Made by a program: the position numbers and the translations under genes. Of a stretch of 64,000 nucleotides of DNA, positions 52,201 to 61,546 are shown one piece after another. The stretch comes from Ahaetulla prasina (taxonomy: Eukaryota; Chordata; Lepidosauria; Squamata; Colubridae): positions 7,399,959 to 7,463,958 of the forward strand of contig NC_080543.1 of NCBI RefSeq assembly GCF_028640845.1, read 5' to 3'. The notes under the pieces were generated by a model. It saw only the letters and a list, made by a program, of their open reading frames with translations, did no database searches and was not told where the DNA came from. The first letter of the stretch is position 1, and each line of letters opens with the position of its first letter.

Positions 52201-52670
52201 AAACCTTTAAATTTCTAGGTTCTATCATATCGCAAGATCTCAAATGGACAGCTAACATCAAAAACATCATCAAAAAAGGACAACAAAGAATGTTCTTTCT
52301 GCGCCAACTCAGTAAGCTCAAACTGCCCAAGGAGCTGCTGATTCAGTTCTACAGAGGAATTATTGAGTCTGTCATTTGCACCTCTATAACTGTCTGGTTC
52401 GGTTCTGCAACCCAACAAGAAAGACACAGACTTCAGAGGATAATTAGAACTGCAGAAAAAATAATTGCTACCAACCTGCCTTCCATTGAGGACCTGTATA
52501 CTGCATGAATCAAGAAGAGGGCCGTGAAAATATTTACAGATCCCTCACATCCTGGACATAAACTGTTTCAACTCCTACCCTCAAAACGACGCTATAGAGC
52601 ACTGCACACCAGAACAACTAGACACAAGAACAGTTTTTCCCCGAAGGCCATCACTCTGCTAAACAAATAA
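52187..52670 (+). pseudogene. Family B LINE reverse transcriptase, C-terminal fragment
   Basis: The frame encodes TFKFLGSIISQDLKWTANI, KGQQRMFFLRQLSKLKLPK, a FYRGIIESVICTSITVWFG block, RLQRIIRTAEKIIATNLPS, DLYTA and a premature stop at about 52506. The same frame then continues with IKKRAVKIFTDPSHPGHKL, FQLLPSKRRYRALHTR and a HKNSFSPKAI-like region with a frameshift. The order fits the C-terminal half of a CR1/L3-group non-LTR reverse transcriptase. Catalytic and endonuclease domains are absent. Sister copies: 36651-37240 (minus) and 39604-40075. Confidence 0.82.
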
Positions 52671-52955
52671 TTCCCTCAACACTGTCAAACTATTTACTGA
52701 ATCTGCACTACTATTAATCTTCTCATCGTTCCCATCACCCATCTCTTTCCACTTATGACTGTATGACTGTAACTTTGTTGCTGGCCATCGTGATTTATAT
52801 TGATATATTGACCATCATTAAGTGTTGTAAGTGTTGTACCTTGATGAAGGTATCTTTTCTTTTATGTACACTGAGCACATATGCACCAAGACAAATTCCT
52901 TGTGTGTCCAGTCACACTTGGTCAATAAAAAATTCTATTCTATTCTATTCTATTC
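52187..52955 (+). mobile_element. Family B LINE, longest copy, 5' truncated
   Basis: ORF end, 3' UTR ('cagttacttatgactgtatg'-type) and the terminal 'ggtcaataaaaaattctatt' with (ATTCT)n. Confidence 0.88.
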
Positions 52956-53009
52956 TTTCGATCAACAAGCTCAACGTCTTAGCCACGGAGCCACTGAGTC
53001 CCTTTCAAA

Positions 53010-53880
53010 GCACATACAACTCTCATTATTTTCCTGCTTTTTCAATTTATCATTTTTATTTTATTATATAAAATGCAAAGAAGAAAAGAAAATAGGAAAT
53101 TAAGGGAGGGAAAGGGAGCAGGGAAAAGGGGGTGTGAGATACAAAGGGAAAGAGAAAAAGAAAAAAAAAGAGGGCGTTGACTTCCAACTCTTCTTAGCAC
53201 AGTACAAGATAAACATATTCCAATCTCAACTTTTTGCTTTTACACAATAATATATAACTAGCCATTTCTATAACACCAAATCTTTCTAATCAGCAAAACC
53301 AAGATCAAAGTTTCATTTTTTTTTCTTCACAAGCACAAATTTTAGAAGCGATATCCAAATAAAAACATATTTTCCTCTTTAAATAAAATAATCGCTTTAA
53401 CCATTCCTGCTTTATCTCCCTTGCTATGGAAATGGTGTGTATTTCTATTTGCACCTAGTAATTCTTGGCGAATTGTCACCATTTTTATTTATAAAATTTA
53501 TTGTATTCTTTCAAATTCTTTGACCTTACTTGGGGAAAAAAATTTTTTTACCCCACCCTTTTTTTCCTTCAAGGTACGAAACTTAAAAAAAAAAAGAAAC
53601 ACTTTTTTAAAAATCAAAGCTTTCTAATACATCTTTTTCTTTGACTTCTTAACATACAAGCTTTAAACTTCAGTATTGCATTTAGATCCTTCCCTCCAAA
53701 CTACCCTTATAGATTTTTTTTCCTTTTATAAACATCCTTTTTAACATACAGAGTTTTTCTTTAAACTGGTACATCATTTTCTTTAACCTTCTCTTAATAC
53801 AGGTACCCTCAAATACATTTTCAATAACTTTTGCCTGCTTTAAGAATTACTTTTCCTGCTTTTTCAGAGAAGACAAAATA
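53010..53880. other. AT-rich sequence, unassigned
   Basis: Long A/T runs with phrases such as 'taacatacaagctttaaact'. It may be an old LINE 3' region on the minus strand, but I cannot show it. Confidence 0.35.
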
Positions 53881-53885
53881 GTATT

Positions 53886-54074
53886 TGTTAAGTTCTGGAA
53901 GTAACGAGGCTGGAGACCAGGGTAGTGACAACAGCTCTTTAATATAGGGTGAACCCAGCAACAGGCTGGGGGAAAACCTCTCCTTTTATACAGTTCTGCT
54001 GGAGGCTTCGTCCAATCAGCAACGTGCTGATTTCCCGCTCAAATATTTAAAGGTACAAACATGAATACATAACA
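53886..54074 (-). repeat. 3' LTR of the gypsy element
   Basis: TGTTAAGTTCTGG...ATACATAACA on the plus strand. By eye it is identical to 57902-58090. The minus strand carries 'tataaaaggagagg' as a TATA-like box (reverse of 53987-54000). Confidence 0.95.
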
Positions 54075-54089
54075 CTCCTCCCCTCCCAG
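54075..54089 (-). promoter_or_regulatory. Polypurine tract of the gypsy element
   Basis: Minus strand CTGGGAGGGGAGGAG lies directly before the 3' LTR. It is the expected primer for plus-strand DNA synthesis. Confidence 0.75.
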
Positions 54090-54380
54090 AAAACACTTTG
54101 CCTCTATTTACATTTTTATTTACATGTCCTTATTCGACGTAGTCACGCAAATAACCTGGGCGTCTCCTAGTTCTTTCAGACCTGCGTGGTTCAGTTCTGG
54201 GTGGTGTTTTGAGCTGGTCGGAGGGGCTGTTTTCTCCTCCCAGCTCTTTCTCTAGGCCAACGGGCCCTGGATTATTTGCAGACTCTTTTTCTTGGCCATC
54301 CGGCCTTGGATTACTTTTGTGATTTTCCCTGCCGATTCCCTCGGGAACCTGATGGCGTCGCTGGACCTCCGGGACCTCAG

Positions 54381-57300
54381 CTAAGTCTTGCGCCTCGGGT
54401 TATGGTCAGCTGTGGGTTCAAATAAGGATTGGTCATTATCTGTCTCGCTTGGTTCGGTTTGATCAGTTATTCGCTTCCTTATCTGATCTATGTGGCGCCT
54501 CCACACCGGGTTGTCTTGTAGCTCTACCAAATACGATTTTGGGCCGTTGTCTTTATGATTTGTCCTGCAGCCAACTAGGGCCGCCCCCATAGTTTCGGGC
54601 CCACACCTCGCCTATGCCATTTCCTTGTTTTTCTAGTTCCCCTTGTAACCCTCTGGTGTGTAATGGGATTCAGACGGTCAAGTGGGCACCGGAGTTTCCG
54701 TCCCATCAACAATTCGGCTGGCTTCTGCCTGTAGCCGTGCTTGGGGTTCTGTGCTGAACGGCCAGAAAGAAATCTATCTTTGTTTGCCAGTCACCTGGCT
54801 TGAGCCTGGACAATGCCTCCTTAGCGCCCGGACGGAACGCCTGCAAGGCCATTCGACGCAGGGGTGGAAAGGCGCAGAGAGGGCATGTCGGATGCCCTCC
54901 TCTGCCAGGTATTCTTCAAACTGGGCTGCCGTGAATTGCGGCTCATTGTCGGACACCAGAGTGTCCGGCAACCCGTGAGTTGCAATAGGTGGCGAGGGCT
55001 GCGATTACTGCTTCGGCCGTAGTGGATTTCATGAGTATGATCTCCAACCATTTGGAGAATGCATCCACAACCACTAGGAACGTTTGGCCATGGAACGGGC
55101 CAGCAAAATCAATGTGGATTCTTGACCAGGGTCCTTGGGGCTTTTCCCATTCCTGACTGGGGCCGTTGGGGTAGAGGTCTGGACTCTTGGCAAGCCTGGC
55201 ATTTCCCTACCCTCTCAGCAATCTCTGCGCCCATGAGTGGCCACCACACATAGCTTCTAGCTAACCCTTCATCCTTACGATCACTGGGTGACCCTCGTGG
55301 AGGAGGTCCAATACTTTTCCCCTTAATTTATCAGGAATTATTACACGATCACCCCATAACAGGCACCCCCCTTGAGCCGAGAGCTCATCGCGTTTTTTAA
55401 CAAATTCTTTGAACGTCGCCGGCGCAGCGGCCACCCTCTCTGTACCCAACCGAGTACAGTCCTTAATACAATGTCCCGTATGATGCCCGAGCCACTTCCT
55501 TAGACGTGACTGGGCCAGAGTCCAAAGAGTCAATAAGTAGGACAGGCTCCCGGAGTGGGGTCTTCGATCGCCCTGGTGGGCATCGCTTAACGCGCCTGCA
55601 TGCCCCACTTCTTTTCCTGGTCGATGCTGCAGCTTGTATAATAAGCGGCTAAGAATATAGTCCATCGGGTCAGACGTGGCGAAAAAGTGCCACAGGTGGG
55701 GCGGTCGCCAGCCAGTATTCCTAGTAGCGGTCTGTGGTCAGTCACGATTTCAAAATCCCGCCCAAAAACATATTCGTGGAATTTTTTAACCCCTGACACA
55801 ATGGCTAGTGCTTCTTTATCTAATTGGCTGTAGTTTCTCTCTGGGAGACATCGTTCTAGAGTAGAAAGCTATAGGGGCTTCTGTGCCGCTTGGAAGTCTA
55901 TGGCTGAGTACAGCCCCACCCCATAAGGGAGGCATCGCAAACCAGCACTAGGGTAATGAGTTGTGATATTGGATGAGCAGGCTATCACTTGAGAGCAGGT
56001 TCTTTACTGCTTCAAAAGCCCTATTTTCCGACTTTCCCAAGACCAAACAGTATTTTTCCTAAGAGCCTATGCAGCGGTTCAAGAACGGTTGCTTTGTTCT
56101 TTAAAAGACCACAGAAAATTCACCAACCCCAGGAATGCCTGCAGCTCTGCTTTGTTTTTGGGCCTGGAGCCTTCCTAATTGCCTTGACCTTGCTCTCAGT
56201 AGGGTGAATTCTTCTTGTCTATCCGTAGCCCAAGAAATCGACGGATTCCCCCTATCTGGCATTTGTTTGTTTGACTTTTAATCCGCTGTCCGGAAAATGC
56301 CCAAAACCTTTCTTAACCGCCTCCCCAATTCCTCCATGTTTTCCCTGAAATTAGGACATCATCAAGTAGGGAACTACCCTGGGAGCCCCTGCAGTAGTCG
56401 TTCCATTAGGTTTTGAACAGCCCTGGTGCCACACTGACCCCAAATTGCAATCGGGTGCACTTGAAGGCCCCCTGTGCGTTACAATCGCTTGGGCTTCGGC
56501 CAGCGGGCGCTCACGGCAGTTGTTGGTAGGCTTGGGCCAAGTCTAACTTTGCAAAGACTTGCCCTTGCCCCAAAGAGTGCAATAAGTGTTGCACCACGGA
56601 ACCGGTAAGCGCTTTTCTGTAAGGCTTTGTTAAGCCGCTTGTAGTCAGCGCAAATTCTAATTGACCCGTCCGGTTTTATTGGGGTGACGATTGGCGCCTC
56701 CCACTTTGCGTGATCGACTGGCACCAAAATCCCTGATTAATGAGCTTATCTAGCTCCTTATCGATTTTTGGTTTTAGGGCAAAAGGGACCTCCTCGCCTT
56801 AAGCCTAATGGGGCTACCTGGGGTCTAAGTTGAAGGAAATAGGGGTCCCTTGTACTTGCCCAGGCAGTCCTTGAAGACATCTTCGAACTCGTTAAAGAGA
56901 ATGTCTTTCAGGTTACAGTCACTTCTGTAGATGCCAGTCACCCCATGCCCAGGGCACGAAACCAGTCTAGTCCCAACAGACTGGGCAGAGTTCCTTCGAC
57001 GATCGTGATGGGCAGGGTCTTCTTGTGGACCGATCGACTCGGACGGAGGTGGTCCTCGAACAGGGATGCGATTCCCTGGTAGTCGTGGACTCGAGCTTGT
57101 GCTTGCAGGTGGCGCTCGCGACGGACGGCAGACTTCGCCAAAGTGTCCCAGGACATGATGGTGATCGCTGATCCCGTGTCTACTTCAAGCCGCACCACTC
57201 CTCTATTTTGGTTTGGTGAAGATCTTCTTCTCCACTTTGAGGCGCCTATGACCACAGTTGTTTGGTTGAATCGCTTTTTGTTTGAGCCAATCGGGTCGCC

Positions 57301-57880
57301 TTGCCGATTCCGCGCCTGATTGGCCGATTTGAATTTTCGGGAAGGTTGGGCCGCCGACAAACTTGAGCTAGGTGCCCTTTGCTAGCAGCCGCCGCCGCAA
57401 ACGGATGTCTTTGACCTCGGATGAGTTGCTCGAGGAGCACCTCGCCCAGGTCGCGGTATCCGCAGTCCTTGGACGCTTTTCTTAGGGCGGCCATGTAGTC
57501 ACCGGCGGATTCGCCTCCATCTGCCTTCGCCTCCGAATTCAAACCGCCGCACGATTTGGACGGCGCGTTGCGGTGGTTTTTAGTAAAGTCTGTAGAGTTG
57601 GCCACGACACCGACTGCAACGGCGTTGGTTTCTGCCAGGGCTTCCGCGATATCGATGACCTCCGACCACAGTGGCTTAAGAAATAAGCCCTTTTCGGTTA
57701 TCTGAACTCCTTGCAGTTCGTTGGTTTAGAAAGCTCAAACGGGTCATATACGCTCCCATTTCTCTTAGCCGGGTCAAACGGTGCGGGCGGAGTGTAACTG
57801 GCCATCTCCGCTTTTCTGCCCTGAGTTTGCTGGGTTCGGGTCATCGTGCTTCAGCTCGGTTCTGGTTCTCCTTAGCCTCG
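54381..57880 (-). pseudogene. gypsy gag-pol, broken by multiple frameshifts
   Basis: Pieces of a Gag-Pol polyprotein in order on the minus strand. Capsid end: YMAALRKASKDCGY, LLEQLIRGQRHP and half a zinc knuckle, KGHLAQVCRR, at 57246-57605. Aspartic protease: EVDTGSAITIMSW with DTGS at about 57169-57180, LLGLDWF near 56950. Reverse transcriptase: [20 protein letters not shown] at 56630-56727, then the first catalytic block (KLDLAQAY) near 56535-56560 in another frame, and an FDD box near 56353-56371 that has lost a base. RNase H: FEIVTDHRPLLGIL at about 55700-55760. Integrase zinc region 55261-55450, core SDNEPQFTAAQFEEYL at about 54900-54955. At least six frame changes, many at homopolymers, so no functional protein is encoded as written. 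Confidence 0.88.
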
Positions 57881-57882
57881 AG

Positions 57883-57900
57883 ATCCCACCTTCGTCGCCA
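57883..57900 (-). promoter_or_regulatory. Primer-binding site, tRNA-Ser-like
   Basis: Minus strand TGGCGACGAAGGTGGGAT starts one base inside the 5' LTR. It matches the complement of the vertebrate tRNA-Ser(GCT) 3' end, as I recall it, at 16 of 18 positions. Confidence 0.65.
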
Positions 57901-57901
57901 A

Positions 57902-58090
57902 TGTTAAGTTCTGGAAGTAACGAGGCTGGAGACCAGGGTAGTGACAACAGCTCTTTAATATAGGGTGAACCCAGCAACAGGCTGGGGGAAAACCTCTCCT
58001 TTTATACAGTTCTGCTGGAGGCTTCGTCCAATCAGCAACGTGCTGATTTCCCGCTCAAATATTTAAAGGTACAAACATGAATACATAACA
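57902..58090 (-). repeat. 5' LTR of the gypsy element
   Basis: 189 bp, apparently identical to 53886-54074. It lies upstream in the element's own orientation and would drive minus-strand transcription. Confidence 0.95.
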
Positions 58091-58269
58091 GTATTGATGG
58101 TGGCTGTGGTGTTTATTTATCTTTATTTATTTATTTTGTCAATCATATATAAGATAACAGGTAACAGTATAAACACAATTTGGATACATGAAAAGAGTAA
58201 GTAAAAAAGGAATATTAGACAGGGACGGTAGGCCCACAGGTGCACTTATATAATATAATATATAATATA

Positions 58270-58488
58270 ACAACAGAGTTGGAAGGGACCTTGGAGGCCT
58301 TCTAGTCCAACCCCCTGCCCAGGCAGGAAACCCTACACCATCTCAGTCAGATGGTTATCCAACATTTTCTTAAAAATTTCCAGTGTTGGAGCATTCACAA
58401 CTTCTGCAGGCAAGTTGTTCCACTTATTAATTGTTTTAACTGTCAGGAAATTTCTCCTTAGTTCTAAGTTGCTTCTTTCCTTGATCAG
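58270..58488 (-). mobile_element. CR1 3' end inserted in a family A LINE
   Basis: 'gttggaagggaccttggagg' through 'ttgcttctttccttgatcag'. Encodes IKERSNLELRRNFLTVKTI, WNNLPAEVVNAPTLEI, HLTEMV stop on the minus strand, all intact. Same orientation as its host. Confidence 0.88.
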
Positions 58489-58516
58489 GGTGAGGTCAAC
58501 AATAAACAGTTTAAGC

Positions 58517-58905
58517 TTAAAGTTTTGGGGGTTTGGGGAAGAAACCCCCAAAAGAGTTAGAGTCAGGCAGTGCATTCCAGGCATTGGCCACTCTGTTACT
58601 GAAGTCGTATTTTCTGCAATCGAGTTTGGAGCGGTTTACCTTGAGTTTGAATCTATTATTTGCTCGTGTATTGTCGTGGTTGAAGCTGAAGTAGTCCTTG
58701 ACAGGTAGGACATTGTGGTAGATAATTTTATGTACTATGCTTAGGTCAGACTGAAGTCGGCGTAGTTCTAAGTTGTCTAAGCCCAAAACTTGGAATCTGG
58801 TGGCATAAAGTGTTTTATTACGGGTAGAGGAGTGGAGGACTCTTCTCGTAAAATATCTCTGGACTGTCTTGATTGTATTTATGTCCGATATGCAGTGTGG
58901 GTTCC
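58517..58905 (-). pseudogene. Family A LINE ORF fragment
   Basis: The minus frame has NLELRRLQSDLSIVHKIIY, NVLPVKDYFSFNHDNTRAN, NRFKLKVNRSKLDCRKYDF and VANAWNALPDS. These correspond to about the last 100 residues of the 23944-24664 frame. Upstream (58790-58905) the 'ctctggactgtcttgattgt' region matches the NTIERVQ block in a different frame. Inactive. Confidence 0.78.
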
Positions 58906-58914
58906 AGACAGAAA

Positions 58915-59085
58915 GTCAATGGGAAATCTGGATTCGCTTAACAATTGTGTTAACAACGGCAGTAATTCACTTAACAACTGTGGCAAGAAAGGATGTTAAA
59001 TGGAGGAAAACCCTGTTATCAATTGTTTTCCTTGGCAATATAAATTTTGGGCTGAATTATGATCGCAAGTTAAGGGCTTGTATTG
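58915..59085 (-). mobile_element. Tigger-like MITE fragment
   Basis: 'aaagtcaatgggaaatctgg', 'ttcacttaacaactgtggca' and 'gatcgcaagttaaggg'. Confidence 0.65.
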
Positions 59086-59154
59086 GCTATAAATAATCTA
59101 CAGAGTTCTACAGAGAAGAATTACTATTTTGATGCATTTGATTGATTGATTGAC

Positions 59155-59405
59155 AGACTCTCAAGAAGCAATGGATGGAAACTAACCAAGGAGAGAAGCA
59201 ACCTAGAAATTTCCAGGAGAAATTTCCCAACAGTTAGAACAATTAATTAGTGGAACAACTTGCCTCCAGAAGTTGTGAATGCTCCAACACTGGAAGTTTT
59301 TAAGAAGAGATTGGACAACCATTTTCCTGAAGTGCTATGGGTTTCCTGCCTGAGCAGTGGGTTGGACTAGAAGACCTCCAAGGTCCCTTCCAACTCTTGT
59401 TATTT
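59155..59405 (+). mobile_element. CR1 3' end
   Basis: 'agaagcaatggatggaaact' through the 3' UTR 'aaggtcccttccaactctt' and a short T-rich tail. Confidence 0.85.
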
Positions 59406-59527
59406 TATTCTATTTTATTAAGGTTGAAGATGGAAAAATATCCTGAGGATAGATTTCTAAATTTGAGTGATAAGTTATGTGGATTTTCAGTAGAGATGGC
59501 TGTAGTTCAAATATTCTGATGGGGTGG

Positions 59528-59588
59528 TAGAACAGAATAGAATAGAATAGAATAGAATAGAATAGAATAGAATAGAATAGAATAGAAT
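59528..59588. repeat. (AGAAT)n microsatellite
   Basis: About 12 units, here directly at a CR1 3' end and not at a family B LINE. Confidence 0.97.
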
Positions 59589-59690
59589 GACAGAGTTGGA
59601 AGGGACCTTGGAGGTCTTCTAGTCCAACCCCCTGCTTAGGCAGGAAACCCTGCACCACTTCAGACAAATGGTCATCCAACAAAGAAAGAT
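59589..59690 (-). mobile_element. CR1 3' end fragment
   Basis: 'cagagttggaagggaccttg' to 'caaatggtcatccaac', the last 100 bp of CR1 on the minus strand. Confidence 0.85.
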
Positions 59691-59694
59691 GTAT

Positions 59695-60388
59695 AGAATC
59701 AAATTAGGATTTGAAGGCTTTTTAATATTTATTTTGAAAACATAAACAGGATTAAAAACTAGAACTATTTTTGCTTTTTTTTATTTGATTGTATGTTTTA
59801 CGACACTATCAGACTTGTTATAAGGTTAGAGCAACTAAGCAAATGTCACTCTTAAATTGCCGTCCCCCCTTTTATTATATTTCTATAAGTCGTGATATCT
59901 TATATTGTTTCAATGCAGTGATATTTATAGAACATGATTAAAGATGACTAATCGACTATTGTTTGAAAAGCTTAAGGTACTGAAGATAAAGAAAGAACGG
60001 TAAAAATGCTGTCATTATTAATTATGATTTAGGATGTCAATATTTCAAGCCTAACAGTGTTTAACTTTCCAAAGTATAACTTTAGACAAAGGAAATAAAA
60101 CACGGCAACTCACATCAAAGGATTGGTTACATGATAATAGCTTCAATCTTCAGCTAATCGCTTAATATTAAAATCTCCATTGTTACTCTACTCCACACAC
60201 ACTAAACACTGATAATAAGGCAAGAAGAGAGGATAGACGAAGCCAATTTAACAAAAATTAAATTACTCGAATAGTTAAAAAAAAGGAGGAGGATATGATG
60301 TACTTCCAATGTATGCTTTTATTACCCAGTCAGATTCGATAAGGTTACCTTGTCCAATGAGAGAAAGTTATTCTATTGTTCATCACAG
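59695..60388. other. Low-repeat AT-rich stretch
   Basis: No recognised repeat. Together with the exon candidate it is one of the few apparently single-copy parts and could be intron. Confidence 0.4.
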
Positions 60389-60550
60389 AGCCAGCCAGAT
60401 GTTCAGGCTGGATTTGGTATTACGGTCCACCTATCAAGTCCTTCCCAGACACCTGGGAAAGGCAGATGTGGAGGTTTGATGGTCTTTCAAAGAATCGCTT
60501 GGAGGATATCAACTGTTCCAAGTCAAGCTGCCTTTGGCAATTGACTGCAG
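60389..60550 (+). CDS. Candidate internal exon of an unknown host gene
   Basis: A 162-bp open stretch is bounded by a 3' splice-like site (pyrimidine-rich 'ttattctattgttcatcacag' ending at 60388) and a 5' splice-like site (gcag|gtgaat at 60550/60551). In the open frame both boundaries fall after the first base of a codon, so the exon would be symmetric (phase 1-1), a type common in shuffled extracellular domains. The translation has four cysteines and six tryptophans in 54 residues (for example GWIWYYGPPIK, then DTWERQMWRFDGL and INCSKSSCLW), unlike translated repeat DNA. I do not recognise the family. It could be chance: no second exon is visible and the flanks are AT-rich. Confidence 0.3.
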
Positions 60551-60603
60551 GTGAATTTGTCAATGCCGATGATGTTTAAGTGATGCTCCAATCTTTATTT
60601 TTA

Positions 60604-60605
<2 letters not shown>

Positions 60606-60667
<62 letters not shown>
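60606..60667. repeat. (ATT)n microsatellite
   Basis: About 20 units. The poly-Asn frame is an artefact. Confidence 0.97.
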
Positions 60668-60774
60668 TGTTTTAATAAATAATTTGTCTCCACCCATTTC
60701 ACTGAATGGTGACTCTGGGCAATTTACAAGATTAAAATTACTACCTCTACCTCTATCTCTATCTCTCATTTCTC

Positions 60775-61355
<581 letters not shown>

Positions 61356-61411
61356 TATGTGATTTTGTGTAATACAGAGACAGATACAAGGCCCTGTATG
61401 TACAAGTGGTC

Positions 61412-61546
61412 ATCTTACAACAGTTCATTTAGTGACCATTTGAAGTTTCAGTGGCACTGAAGAAGTGACATGATCATTTTTCATACTTACGACCGTTGCA
61501 GTATTCCCATGGTCACATGATCAAAATTCAGATGCTTTGCAACCCG
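61412..61546 (-). mobile_element. Tigger-like MITE fragment
   Basis: 'catcttacaacagttcattt', 'cttacgaccgttgcagtatt' and 'ggtcacatgatcaaaattca'. Cut off where the L2 element begins. Confidence 0.7.

Larger units (their letters stand above)
51797..53003 (-). mobile_element. tRNA-derived SINE split by a family B LINE
   Basis: 51797-52115 holds the 3' end and body ('aaaggtaaaggtaaaggctc', 'catgtggccggcatgact'). 52956-53003 holds the reversed tRNA-like head ('gatcaacaagctcaacgtct', 'agccacggagccactgag'). CTTTC lies on both sides of the inserted LINE. Confidence 0.8.
53886..58090 (-). mobile_element. Complete Ty3/gypsy LTR retrotransposon (Mag-like), frameshifted
   Basis: A 4,205-bp element with two 189-bp LTRs, a 5-bp duplication GTATT (53881-53885 and 58091-58095), a primer-binding site, a polypurine tract, and gag, protease, reverse transcriptase, RNase H and integrase regions in that order on the minus strand. 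No env. The two LTRs look identical base for base, which implies very recent insertion, yet the internal frames are broken many times. The tRNA-Ser-like primer site and the domain order suggest the Mag lineage. Confidence 0.93.
58117..58910 (-). mobile_element. Family A LINE, split by CR1
   Basis: 58117-58265 is the reversed 3' terminus ('ttatttattttgtcaatcat'). 58489-58910 holds the ORF end. CR1 58270-58488 lies between. Confidence 0.8.

Noticed and set aside
53010..53880. Possible extra retrotransposon upstream of the gypsy element
   Set aside because: AT-rich with no readable frame, terminal repeat or family match I can defend.
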